Source: Nitrosomonas sp.
GTDB lineage: Bacteria; Pseudomonadota; Gammaproteobacteria; Burkholderiales; Nitrosomonadaceae
Assembly: GCA_021604405.1 (NCBI GenBank)
Contig: BQJA01000011.1
Span: 1-54,768 of the forward strand
Direction of reading: 5' to 3'
DNA: 54,768 nucleotides
Shown: one piece after another, positions 19,082 to 27,765 of the stretch
How the letters are laid out: each line of letters starts with the position of its first letter
Position numbering within the stretch: position 1 is the stretch's first letter
The notes under the pieces: generated by a model
Seen by the model: the letters and a program-made list of their open reading frames with translations, nothing else
Told to the model about the DNA's origin: nothing
Databases searched by the model: none
Position numbers and translations under genes: made by a program

Positions 19082-20080
19082 TTAGATGACTAAGAAGGTG
19101 ACGGGATCAGTTGCGGAAATACGTAACGGGCCATTCCGGATGGTCGCTCGATAAAGCTCACCATCGACAATATATTCGTCGTCCATCATTAATTCAATAC
19201 TGGTGACATTCTGGCTGTGATATCCATTCTGTTCTTTAAGTCTGTCGCCATGTCCGGATAGTAGTGGCCACAATGAACGCCAGAGATGTCTGCGTTGTTG
19301 ATCCACCATCGTGACATGAAGGGGTGCGGATTCTTTTCCCCAGTAAGGGCGAATGCCAAGTAACAGACAGTCCAATGCACTGACGAGCGCAAACAGACAG
19401 GTTTTGTTGCGGACTTTTCCGTTTGCATCAGTCATCTTGATATCGGCGGGTGCCCATTCATTTTGGTGTTGCCCAAGTAACATGCCGGCAAGAGAACGTA
19501 ACATGATAAACAGGGTGAATATTCCACCCGTAATGCCCAATTGCTTGACGTTGCTTCTGGAGAATTTTACCCCGCGCGCTATGAGTCCGGCACCAAAGAA
19601 TAAGCCGTAATTTTTTTTGGTGCCCGTTTGCTCAATGCATAATACAGGGCGCCTAACCAAAGATGAAGTAAGTGATTGTGATTGTGACAGTAAGTTGCTG
19701 AGTTGCTGTAAGGCGCGTTCCGGTTTTCCGCGAATACCCAGTTCAAGGGATGTCATGTTGGTTGTGCCACCTGCGATAATGGCCAGAATTGGCCATTTCT
19801 CAGGTGAGCGGGCCGTAAACAAAAGATCCAGTATTGCATGGATCGTCCCATCCCCGCCGATAATCACCAGCAAATTGATTTCGGCTTGTAGCAGACTATT
19901 TATCGATGCTTTGAACTCGGGCCAATTGGTTGCTTCCTGATAAATAGCGTGAGGAATGACTGTTAGCATTTGTTTAATGGCTTTTTTTCGTTTACGCGCT
20001 TGCCCGCCCAGCGGATTGAAAAGTATGCCAGTTCGGTGTACACCGGTTTCTAGGACATCAATACGCGTTTGATTTGCCAT
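19082..20080 (-). CDS. YegS/DAG-kinase family lipid kinase
   Basis: A 332-residue lipid kinase of the diacylglycerol kinase catalytic family (COG1597, which includes YegS, DgkB, sphingosine and ceramide kinases). The nucleotide site motifs are all present: NPLGGQA (22-28), IGGDGTIH (74-81) and AGGTTNM (103-109); GELYRA near the C-terminus (about 307) is the usual end of the second domain. It would phosphorylate a lipid hydroxyl with ATP at the inner membrane. It lies 4 bases after the CDP-alcohol phosphotransferase and 10 bases before the TAM41-like gene, which argues that its product feeds those enzymes. Whether the substrate is diacylglycerol, a sphingoid base or ceramide cannot be seen. 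Confidence 0.85.
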   Translation of the reverse strand: MANQTRIDVLETGVHRTGILFNPLGGQARKRKKAIKQMLTVIPHAIYQEATNWPEFKASINSLLQAEINLLVIIGGDGTIHAILDLLFTARSPEKWPILAIIAGGTTNMTSLELGIRGKPERALQQLSNLLSQSQSLTSSLVRRPVLCIEQTGTKKNYGLFFGAGLIARGVKFSRSNVKQLGITGGIFTLFIMLRSLAGMLLGQHQNEWAPADIKMTDANGKVRNKTCLFALVSALDCLLLGIRPYWGKESAPLHVTMVDQQRRHLWRSLWPLLSGHGDRLKEQNGYHSQNVTSIELMMDDEYIVDGELYRATIRNGPLRISATDPVTFLVI

Positions 20081-20084
20081 TAAA

Positions 20085-21287
20085 TTAAGAACGAATCGGT
20101 GCGCGGGTAAAAATTTTCACTGCCAGTATTTTTCTGTCGCGACCAGGATCAATATCGGTTAGCCAGGATTTTAATGGGCCCTGGCGGATCCGGGTGTGTG
20201 TGGCTGCGGTCAGACGTCCAATCAGCACAAGTGTCGAGATTAGATGCCATGCGACGACTAATATGAAACCAATATCTGGCCGGTTAATCATCCAGCCAAA
20301 GGTCAACAATATCAGGTTGGGATTTCGCCGGGCGGTAATCAACCGGTTAAATGAATCCATTTGCCGCCAGATGAAAATATCGAATGGCGCCAGCCAGAGC
20401 AGGAATGCGCCTTCACACAAACGGCCACCAATATAGCCAAATAACATGATCCACAGTAAGATCGATACATCAGTGATGGGCGTTGCGGTAGCGGCTAACC
20501 CGATTCCCCAGGCCCAATACCATAGCGGGGGATGAATAAGATCCAATCCATGATCCAATACGTCTCCCAATCGGCTGGCGGTAATCGTGACACGCGCCAA
20601 TTTTCCATCCACCGTGTCCAGGAAAGTCATCATCCAGCCCATTATCAGGCCGATGCCATAAAAACCGAACCAGAAAGCGACACCAGTCAGGATAGCCAAA
20701 ACAAGGCTTGCCAGCGTGACGTGGTTTGGCTGCCAGCCATAACGAACGCATAATTTCGTGAACCAAAAAGCGGGTATTGGCCAAAGCCATTTGGTCACCA
20801 GGTCAGTGACGCCTTTATACGACCCGGCAAACAGTTCTGATTCTAAGGTTTTGCGATTTTTTTTGCTGATCGGTAAGACGTAAGGTGTGTCCTTTTTTTT
20901 CAGATTCTGCTGGAAGCCCAGACTTAAGTCTTGAATAGTGTAGCGTGGTAAAGTTGAAAATGTCCTGTTGTCATTATGCGCGAGTCCCGACAGTACGCCG
21001 TGAACCCTGTTACCAACCGTTCTAACAGCGACTGGAATATTTTTGTCGTTGTATAGAACCATATTCGATTGTAAATCAAGTAATGACGCCAACACCCTGG
21101 ATTCATATAGATAACTTGCGTTTAAAAGTAATGCAGATGCTTGGCCGGGGATTTTTTCAGGATCGTTAACCAGGGTAATTGACTGCTTGGAAGTCCCGAT
21201 CATACGCTGTAAACGTTCGCGGCCACTTAATCCCCAAAGATCGGTTTCGCTATCACCGATAATATAAATATAGGTTTTTTTCGACAT
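20085..21287 (-). CDS. CDP-alcohol phosphatidyltransferase with extra N-terminal domain
   Basis: A 400-residue membrane enzyme. The C-terminal half (about 150-400) has the full CDP-alcohol phosphotransferase signature: D224, D227-G228, A231-R232, G241, D245, D249, in the fixed spacing of the family, set among about six hydrophobic segments. It transfers a phospho-lipid from a CDP-lipid to an alcohol. The first 140 residues look like a degenerate nucleotidyltransferase fold without the glycine-rich nucleotide loop, an arrangement seen in bifunctional inositol-phosphate cytidylyltransferase/phosphotransferase proteins. It is the first gene of a three-gene unit with a lipid kinase and a TAM41-like enzyme. 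The head-group alcohol is unknown. Confidence 0.82.
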   Translation of the reverse strand: MSKKTYIYIIGDSETDLWGLSGRERLQRMIGTSKQSITLVNDPEKIPGQASALLLNASYLYESRVLASLLDLQSNMVLYNDKNIPVAVRTVGNRVHGVLSGLAHNDNRTFSTLPRYTIQDLSLGFQQNLKKKDTPYVLPISKKNRKTLESELFAGSYKGVTDLVTKWLWPIPAFWFTKLCVRYGWQPNHVTLASLVLAILTGVAFWFGFYGIGLIMGWMMTFLDTVDGKLARVTITASRLGDVLDHGLDLIHPPLWYWAWGIGLAATATPITDVSILLWIMLFGYIGGRLCEGAFLLWLAPFDIFIWRQMDSFNRLITARRNPNLILLTFGWMINRPDIGFILVVAWHLISTLVLIGRLTAATHTRIRQGPLKSWLTDIDPGRDRKILAVKIFTRAPIRS

Positions 21288-21463
21288 GCAAGAAGTTGTT
21301 ATTGATGTTTAAAAAGTTGCGGCCCAGTGGCGGCAATCTCGGATTTAACCACAAGTAGATACCGCTCAGCTTACAACAGATATTAGTTCATCGCTAGCAT
21401 GGCGTGTTATCGCCAGCAAGTCTATGTTTTTTTATTGACAATAGCGTTTACTCGCGTCTGTGT

Positions 21464-21838
21464 CTAATCCTGCCACAATTCATTGACTGCATTTTTCATA
21501 AAATCTCTCGTATAGTAATCGTTATCGATGATAATTTTATTCCAAACTACGATATCCAGGTCAATTGTTCTGGGTCCAAATTTCGGGAGGGTGCGATCCC
21601 TGCCAAGTTTGTCTTCTATTTTCTTTAGATAATTAAATAAACTATCACGCGAAAGGGCAGTGCGGATTCTGACAGCGCCATTAATGAAATCATCCTGGTC
21701 GGTTATGCCGATTGGCGCCGTTTTTACCCATGAGGAAATGGCTATTATTTCGACTTGCTGTTTCAGAAGAGCCAGTGATTCAGGAATATTATTTTCCGGA
21801 TTGATGTTTGAACCGATACCGATGATGCAATCATTCAT
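21464..21838 (-). CDS. folK: HPPK, short form (FolK)
   Basis: 2-Amino-4-hydroxy-6-hydroxymethyldihydropteridine diphosphokinase of folate synthesis. The 124 residues contain GIGSNINPE at the start, DFINGAVRIRT, and the family signature RTLPKFGPRTIDLDIV with the two catalytic aspartates. It is about 35 residues shorter than the E. coli enzyme: the usual tail with HPR...RAFVL after the signature is reduced to DYYTRDFMKNAVNEL. The sequence around both ends gives no sign of a frameshift, so this looks like a natural short form. It lies 235 bases downstream of folX on the same strand. Confidence 0.85.
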   Translation of the reverse strand: MNDCIIGIGSNINPENNIPESLALLKQQVEIIAISSWVKTAPIGITDQDDFINGAVRIRTALSRDSLFNYLKKIEDKLGRDRTLPKFGPRTIDLDIVVWNKIIIDNDYYTRDFMKNAVNELWQD

Positions 21839-22073
21839 TCTGCGGCAACAGTTGAACGGTGGTTAAAACGCTCTGCCTTTTGATTTTGGCGCAGGACGCG
21901 ATAAAAATGAATCGTAAGGTTATTTATAATATAAAGAAAAGTGATGATATTAATAGGCATGATTAACTGTGTGTTTTTGGTATTTTTGTGTTATTCGCCC
22001 GGTGTGTGAGTTTGCAGGCTCAGTAAAACTATAGGCTAATTATTAAATTGTTTGGTTTCTTTCGGCATGCAAG

Positions 22074-22445
22074 TCAATGGTTGTTGCCGGGATTAGATCT
22101 TAATGCTTCTAATTCAATTGAAACCGACTCGGCAAATCGTAATGCGTGTGGTTTATCAACTTCTACTTTGGCGAAACGAACATTTTTATTGGCCATGATT
22201 TCATCCAGAATGGACTGCGTCAGTTTTTCAAGCATTTTAAATTTTTTGTCCTGTACCAGGGCGATTACTTGTTTAGTGATGGTTCGATAATTGTATGAAC
22301 CATCAATAGCGTCTTTTATAATTGCGTTGTTATGGTCAACATCAATTGTCATATTAATGATGACATCTTGCCTATTCGTTAACTCTTCTTCCTTGAAGCC
22401 AATGTAAGTTCGCAATAATAAATTTTTAATACGGATAATTGCCAT
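22074..22445 (-). CDS. folX: Dihydroneopterin triphosphate 2'-epimerase (FolX-like)
   Basis: A 123-residue tunnelling-fold pteridine enzyme that converts dihydroneopterin triphosphate (or its monophosphate) to the monapterin epimer. The sequence matches FolX rather than FolB: IRIKNLLLRTYIGFKEEE, NRQDVIIN, YNYRTITKQ, LEKLTQSILDEI and VEVDKPHALRFAESVS all sit where E. coli FolX has them. No FolB gene is visible in the window. FolX proteins can have weak aldolase activity, so here it may also serve folate synthesis. It is followed by folK and preceded by lptG at 78 bases, all on the minus strand. Confidence 0.88.
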   Translation of the reverse strand: MAIIRIKNLLLRTYIGFKEEELTNRQDVIINMTIDVDHNNAIIKDAIDGSYNYRTITKQVIALVQDKKFKMLEKLTQSILDEIMANKNVRFAKVEVDKPHALRFAESVSIELEALRSNPGNNH

Positions 22446-22522
22446 AATTCAAGAAGATAATTTTATTATATTCAGATGGTGACTTCGGAAATATATTTTA
22501 CTCATGACAGGACTCCGACGGA

Positions 22523-23587
22523 TTAAAAAATACGCCGCAGCCATTGCATGGCCAATAGAATCATAAGTAAACCAGGGCAAAGTGCAGTGAGTGCGGGATT
22601 TAATTGATATAGCAGGCCTGCATTCGCAATAATTTGATCCAATAAATAGACGACAATTCCGGTAATGGCGGCAAAAACCAGCTTATTGGCAAGACCCGAG
22701 CGAATAGATCCGAAAATAAATGGAATAGCAAGCAGGAGCATCGCGATCGTCATGATCGCGCTGCCAGCTTTTCGCCATAAGGCCAACGCGTAGGAATCTG
22801 CTTCCTGGCCGGTTGTGCGCAGAAACTCTATATGTCGGAATAGCTCGGTGGGAGACAGGCTTTCGGGTGGTTTTGTCAAGGTTGCGATGTCTTCCGGACT
22901 CAGAAATGATTTCCAATTCACTGAGTCGGCACTGGTAGCGTAAATATGTTGGTTGGAAAAGGTTCTGACGGTGACATTAGTTAGCTTCCAGAAATCATTA
23001 CTGACGATGTCGGCATATTCAGCATGCACGTGCGCCAGCAGGTGACTGTTTTTATCGAAATGTAAAATTTCGATATCGCTTGCTTTCTTGGCATGCTGCA
23101 TTTCACCAATTCGCAGGATATTCCGTTCATTTCGGCTCCAGATCCCAAGATTCCAGCCCAATTCGGCGCTTTGCCCCAGCGCGACCGCCCGAAAAGAAAT
23201 TGCTTTTTGTTGTAACTGGGGCGCAACAAACTGTTCCAGCGCCGCAATAAAAACCAGCAGTAATAATCCGACGCTAAGCGGTACAAAGCTGATACGAGTC
23301 GGAGAAAGGCCCGCGACGCGGAACGCAACCAGTTCTGAATTTACTGCCAGTTTCCCCAAAGCTGCAACAGTCCCCAGTAAAGCGATGAACGGTGCTATCT
23401 GAATAAATCTTCGTGGCAGCAGCATTGCAGTATAAATAAATGCGTCTTGGACACGGTATGTTCCTTTACCTGCATCATCAAGTTGATCCAATAAATCAAA
23501 GAAACTGAATAATGGCAAAAGAACAGCGGTGGCGATGATCAGGCCAATAAAAATTTGCGTGGCAATGTAACGATGAATGATAGTCAC
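22523..23587 (-). CDS. lptG: LPS export permease LptG
   Basis: Inner-membrane subunit of the LptB2FG ABC transporter that extracts lipopolysaccharide and passes it to the LptC-A-D bridge. It has three N-terminal transmembrane segments, a periplasmic beta-jellyroll (about 130-265), and three C-terminal segments ending near LLAMQWLRRIF. The open frame extends upstream to 23665, but the GTG at 23587 gives 354 residues, the normal LptG size, and starts inside the lptF stop (GTGA overlap of 4 bases), so translation is coupled. The GTG start therefore replaces the longer reading. Confidence 0.93.
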   Translation of the reverse strand: MTIIHRYIATQIFIGLIIATAVLLPLFSFFDLLDQLDDAGKGTYRVQDAFIYTAMLLPRRFIQIAPFIALLGTVAALGKLAVNSELVAFRVAGLSPTRISFVPLSVGLLLLVFIAALEQFVAPQLQQKAISFRAVALGQSAELGWNLGIWSRNERNILRIGEMQHAKKASDIEILHFDKNSHLLAHVHAEYADIVSNDFWKLTNVTVRTFSNQHIYATSADSVNWKSFLSPEDIATLTKPPESLSPTELFRHIEFLRTTGQEADSYALALWRKAGSAIMTIAMLLLAIPFIFGSIRSGLANKLVFAAITGIVVYLLDQIIANAGLLYQLNPALTALCPGLLMILLAMQWLRRIF

Positions 23588-24657
23588 TGGCGTGATAATT
23601 TTGTTCTGATTGATTCTGATAACAGCAGCCCGACAGCGGTCAGGATTAATATATATAACCACCAAATGCCGGGTAAACTACCAACTACGCCCTGTTCTAC
23701 CCATGTTTGCGCCAATCCGCTCAAGTTGTAATAAATTGCAAAAACGATTGCCGCAACAAAATAGGTTCTATCCCCCTTATCCTGACGCGGGGCGGTGCGA
23801 ATAAATGATGCGGCGATGAGAGCGAGTAAAATTGTCGCGACAGGACGGGATAGCCGCCATTGAAGTTCAGCAATTTCCCGGGGCTGGTCTGAATCCCATA
23901 GCTGTGCTGTTGTGGCGGCTTTGCGTCGATAATTCACTTCATTATCGTTATCAGGAAAAAAAGTCAGTTTTTCAAATTTAATGACGCTGTCTTTTTTTGC
24001 GGCGTGTGTCAGTTCAAAAATATGACCTTCATATAATTGGATTCGCGGCCGCTGCTGAAGTGTGACTTGTGGCTGCCGGGCTTCTTTGGCGATTACTATC
24101 TCGCTGCTGTTCTCCTTTTTTATATAATGGAATATATTTTCCATTTCTTTGTCTGCTTCGTCTTTTTTTTGTACGTAAATTACTCTACCGCTCACCTCGC
24201 TGCCATAGAAACGTCCTGCCTGGAACCGGTTGGTGTTTAATTCGGCTTCTGCCTGGGCATCGAGAATATAGCTCTCAGCATATGCCCAGGGACGGGCGTA
24301 AATGGAAAGCATGCCGCTAATAATACCGACAGGAATAGCAATCATCAGCACAATATATATGATACGGTTCCTGCTAACACCCACAGCACGCAGCACATTA
24401 ATTTCCTGATCTTTGTTTAATCGGCTTAGCCCGATAATGATCGCAACATAGAGCGCGATCGGTACCAGCACTTCAAGCGCAATCAACGTCTTGAGTAGCA
24501 CCAGCTTAATCATCGCGGCAAAGCCAAGCGATTCTGTAATCGCGCCCGCGAGAAATCGGGCGCTGCTAAAGCTGGCAAAGAGTCCCGCCAGTATTGTGAT
24601 GACCACTGTAAACGGGATCAAAACTTCGCGCGTGATGTATCGTTCTATTATGTTCAT
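23584..24657 (-). CDS. lptF: LPS export permease LptF
   Basis: Partner of LptG in the LptB2FG lipopolysaccharide exporter. The 357 residues start MNIIERYITREVLIPF, a typical LptF N-terminus, followed by three transmembrane segments, a jellyroll domain (about 125-270) that docks LptC, and three more segments. The cytoplasmic coupling-helix motif DQEINVLRAVGVSRNRI (about 85-101) binds the LptB ATPase. It overlaps lptG by four bases. The preceding gene on the strand is a nucleotidyltransferase rather than the pepA often found next to lptF. Confidence 0.95.
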   Translation of the reverse strand: MNIIERYITREVLIPFTVVITILAGLFASFSSARFLAGAITESLGFAAMIKLVLLKTLIALEVLVPIALYVAIIIGLSRLNKDQEINVLRAVGVSRNRIIYIVLMIAIPVGIISGMLSIYARPWAYAESYILDAQAEAELNTNRFQAGRFYGSEVSGRVIYVQKKDEADKEMENIFHYIKKENSSEIVIAKEARQPQVTLQQRPRIQLYEGHIFELTHAAKKDSVIKFEKLTFFPDNDNEVNYRRKAATTAQLWDSDQPREIAELQWRLSRPVATILLALIAASFIRTAPRQDKGDRTYFVAAIVFAIYYNLSGLAQTWVEQGVVGSLPGIWWLYILILTAVGLLLSESIRTKLSRQ

Positions 24658-24709
24658 AAAACCGGCGTTATCGATTCAAACATTCAGGGTGAGAATTTTT
24701 GGTGTGATT

Positions 24710-25540
24710 TTATTTTGCGGTTTTGTGCTTAATGTAATCAGATGGCGTGGTCTTAGCGAGGATAGTCTCAGCAAGCAACAAATCCTCAACTTTATCGACA
24801 TCTATTCCTGCCTGTGGAAAAGGCAACATAATCGCTTGCACGTGAATGCCTGTTTTTTTGGTAACGGAACTTAGCGCCTGTTCAAGGGTCAGGAATCCAA
24901 GCAAATACCTGAGTACAGTCCAGGGACCAAGAATTTGTGCAATTAAACGCCACGGACGCTTGCGCATATCTTCTGCCTGTCGCCAACGTGTAACCAATTT
25001 TCGCCCATGCTGTTTGAATGTATAAAGATTGCAGCCGCAGAAGTCACCGTTGCGGAATTTTGTGACGGTACGCTTGGTGTTTGGAAAGGCGGCAACGATA
25101 TTCTCATGGTTGACAAGCCCAATCGTCGCATCGCACTTTGCTGACGAAGAGGCCGCTAAAAAATATTGCAGAATTTCAGGCGTTATCAATGCGTGATCTG
25201 CGGTTGTTAGCAATATTGGTGTATCAAGTTCTACAAGTTCGAAACCTTTTTCAGCGCTACGGCTGGGCGAATCAAGATTTGGCAGCCAGGTAATCCGTCC
25301 GGTCTCGATTCGTTGTTTTAATTCCGGACAATCAGGTATTACAGATTGAGGCGGTCCGCATATTGTTATCGACTTCACATGGTCACTGGCTTCAAGCGCA
25401 TCCAGTACGCGGATAATCATCGGGGTGCCGCAAACGGGTGCAATCGTTTTGCAGGCCGCTCCCGTGTGCTGGGTAATCGGGTCGTTTGCAGTACGGTCGG
25501 CCGCAAGCACCACTGCAGCAAATTGATTTGTGTGCTTCAT
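24710..25540 (-). CDS. MobA-like NTP transferase
   Basis: A 276-residue Rossmann-like nucleotidyltransferase (NTP_transf_3 type). The start AAVVLAADR (8-16) is in the place of the LAAGxGxR nucleotide loop but has lost its glycines; Lys31 follows, then the metal-binding Asp115 in LTTADHALIT, which corresponds to the conserved acidic centre of this fold. Residues around 205-215 (RPWRLIAQILGPW) are amphipathic and basic, and could sit on the membrane. It stands between lptF (52 bases away) and the GNAT gene (57 bases away), co-directional with both. Families like this make CDP- or other NDP-activated sugars, polyols or head groups; here it may make the activated donor or head group for the lipid genes. 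Confidence 0.75.
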   Translation of the reverse strand: MKHTNQFAAVVLAADRTANDPITQHTGAACKTIAPVCGTPMIIRVLDALEASDHVKSITICGPPQSVIPDCPELKQRIETGRITWLPNLDSPSRSAEKGFELVELDTPILLTTADHALITPEILQYFLAASSSAKCDATIGLVNHENIVAAFPNTKRTVTKFRNGDFCGCNLYTFKQHGRKLVTRWRQAEDMRKRPWRLIAQILGPWTVLRYLLGFLTLEQALSSVTKKTGIHVQAIMLPFPQAGIDVDKVEDLLLAETILAKTTPSDYIKHKTAK

Positions 25541-25597
25541 TTTAAATCTAGCAAATTATAGTTATTGGTGATTATTCGGCTGCTATTTCATCATTTT

Positions 25598-26755
25598 TTA
25601 TTGCAGTGTTTTGGTATAAATACGGTAACGCTTGTACTGTTTACTGCCAATGCTGTCCAGCATTCCGCGCATTGCCTTGTTATCTTCAAGTATCCATGAC
25701 ATTTCAACTTCCTTAATCCCCCTGTTAAGGCCAATTCGCCGTGGTGCGTCAATCACCATGAAGGCTAATGCCATGCCAAGCGGTGTATGATGAAATTGCT
25801 TGCGAACGCCCATTAATGGTATTCGGGCCGTATGAATTTCTCGTAATTTTATTTTTTTCATCAGTTTTAGCCAGCCAAAAGGGAATAATCTGCCATTCAG
25901 TTCCGTAAATACTTCATTGAAATTAGGAAGTGCCACCATAAACGCTGCGGGTATATTATTAACTTCAGCGATCTGGATGAAGTCATCCGGCACCAACAAG
26001 CGAAGACTTTTGCCAAGCTCGGCAAACTCAGCTTCAGTAAAAGGAACAAATCCCCAGTTTTCAGACCATGCATCATTAAAAATATTCCGTAATATTTCAA
26101 TTTCTTCATAAAACTTTTTGTGGTTGAGCGGCCTTAGGCGAACCTGGCTTGAAAATTTCCGGATAAGTGCACGCATTACACGCGGCGCTTCAAAATCAAC
26201 ATTGACCCGATAAGCCAACAGGTCTTTGGCCGGCTGATAACCGTTCGATTCAAGTAAGACGTTATACCACCGGGGGGAATGTGGCATCATGATGACAGGC
26301 GGCGAATCAAACCCTTCCACAAGAACGCCGCATTCCTGATTAATAGAGAGGTTGAACGGCCCGCTGATATGCCGGGTGCGCCGTGCGGCCAACCATGCTT
26401 CTGCATGAAGCAGGAGTGCTGAAAATACGGCTGGGTCATTGATGCATTCCAACGCGCCAAAATGACCGGTATCTGCGCCATAGCGCTGGCGGTGAAGGGT
26501 ATCTATTTGTGCGCTGATTCTTCCTACCGGCTGATTATTGTTGTAAGCAACCCAGGCCTGCCACTCTCCATGTTTTAAAAAAGGGTTAAATCTGGAATAA
26601 TGCAAGCGTTGTTCCAGGCGTAACGGCGGTATCCACTGCGGAATGTTCGAGTAAACGCGCCACGGCACATCAATAAAATTCCCCATTTCTCGACGAGAAG
26701 TTACCGGGCGTACTGTCAATGATGCGTTATTTGTTTCCTTCCTATTTGCGTTCAT
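25598..26755 (-). CDS. GNAT-type N-acyltransferase, bacterial ceramide synthase-like
   Basis: A 385-residue protein of the GNAT fold, often listed in databases as N-acetyltransferase or, misleadingly, dATP pyrophosphohydrolase. Key stretches: IDVPWRVYSNIPQWIPPLR, the conserved WVAYNNNQPVGRISAQID strand-turn typical of GNAT strand 4, GPFNLSINQECGVLVEGFD, VIMMPHSPRWYNVLLESNG and a C-terminal LGMALAFMVIDAPRR helix. To my recollection this architecture matches the protein shown to be the bacterial ceramide synthase (bCerS) of Caulobacter, which N-acylates a sphingoid intermediate; the match is by pattern, not by alignment. No serine palmitoyltransferase or ceramide reductase gene lies in this window, so the partners would have to be elsewhere. 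Operon-like spacing to the NTP transferase. Confidence 0.65.
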   Translation of the reverse strand: MNANRKETNNASLTVRPVTSRREMGNFIDVPWRVYSNIPQWIPPLRLEQRLHYSRFNPFLKHGEWQAWVAYNNNQPVGRISAQIDTLHRQRYGADTGHFGALECINDPAVFSALLLHAEAWLAARRTRHISGPFNLSINQECGVLVEGFDSPPVIMMPHSPRWYNVLLESNGYQPAKDLLAYRVNVDFEAPRVMRALIRKFSSQVRLRPLNHKKFYEEIEILRNIFNDAWSENWGFVPFTEAEFAELGKSLRLLVPDDFIQIAEVNNIPAAFMVALPNFNEVFTELNGRLFPFGWLKLMKKIKLREIHTARIPLMGVRKQFHHTPLGMALAFMVIDAPRRIGLNRGIKEVEMSWILEDNKAMRGMLDSIGSKQYKRYRIYTKTLQ

Positions 26756-27096
26756 GGCGTATTATAGCCGTTTAAGACAGCTAAATTATACGCAGCGCAG
26801 TTTATATGTTGGGGAATAATACGCACAGATTTCGCTGCATTGATAAAGAAACCCGCAAAAAGTATGCGACTACGCCGGGGAAACTCCGGGTAAACAGCGG
26901 CTAACGGTGCCAAAAAGAAGAGATGTGAGAATCACATTTTTAATATCAGGATGCTGGACTGCAATTAATGCGTGGAACGCTTCATGGAATGATGAGTGCG
27001 CGCCTGTTGACGTTTAAGCGAAAGAAGATGACTCCGATTCAAGTCAAACATGGGCGCGAGATATCTATGTTCCATGTTTTTATGGTGCAAAAGATT
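26756..27096. other. Gene-free stretch
   Basis: No convincing gene or repeat. A plus-strand frame at 26968-27195 lacks start signals and is antisense to a better gene. The promoter of the GNAT-lptFG cluster is expected in the left part, but none stands out. Confidence 0.4.
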
Positions 27097-27549
27097 TTAG
27101 GGCTTTTTTGTGTACTGCAGAAGATTAGAAACAAGCGTGCAAAAAACCTCTTTTGGGTGTGGTTCGGTCCCCGGAGATTGATCGGCTTCGGCTAATTTTT
27201 CGTCAGTTATTTCAAAGCAAAAATCATGGAACTTGTTCCAGTCTTCGTTGTATCGAAGCAGATCTTCCTGAGGAATAAATAATCGCAACGTTGCAAAATT
27301 TTCCTGCATTTCAGGTAATCTGTCGCAAAGATATTTGTTAACATTTTCAGGCCAGTTAATGGGTCTTGGATACATGCCTGCGAGTTCTGTTTCCAGGATA
27401 TCGCGAAAATTTTCAATAGCGTCCAACCGCCGTCTGCGGTTAACGACGCCGACACCTAAGGAAAAAATTCCTATGACGCCAAATATAAGAAAAGGCCATA
27501 ATGGAACGGATTCAAAGTAGCCGGATATTTGATCTAAATATTCGCTCAA
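27097..27549 (-). CDS. Small membrane-anchored protein, unknown function
   Basis: A 150-residue protein with one N-terminal transmembrane segment (about 16-36, PLWPFLIFGVIGIFSLGVG) followed by a basic stop-transfer run NRRRRLD and a soluble, acidic C-terminal part rich in Trp, Phe and Glu. The only in-frame start at this end is a TTG at 27549; no strong ribosome site is visible. I do not recognise a family. It is transcribed divergently from the gamma-glutamyltranspeptidase gene. Confidence 0.55.
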   Translation of the reverse strand: MSEYLDQISGYFESVPLWPFLIFGVIGIFSLGVGVVNRRRRLDAIENFRDILETELAGMYPRPINWPENVNKYLCDRLPEMQENFATLRLFIPQEDLLRYNEDWNKFHDFCFEITDEKLAEADQSPGTEPHPKEVFCTLVSNLLQYTKKP

Positions 27550-27765
27550 GGTTTGCTCATTTTGTATTGAAAGTTAGAAAAAATAATCATTCAGTGGTTC
27601 AAAAAATGATTTCATGATACTGAATAACTACACTTAAAAACAGCTAAACTGTATGTGAATGCAAATTTGATTTGATTCAATGTTAGCCAGTGTCTGATGT
27701 ATTGTGGCATATTGCCACAGGATGGCGCAGGTATCAACATGGGTTTTGACGGAAGAATAAATACA

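Noticed and set aside
23588-23665. Longer LptG N-terminus
   Set aside because: The extra residues overlap lptF and are not LptG-like; the GTG at 23587 gives a GTGA overlap and normal length.
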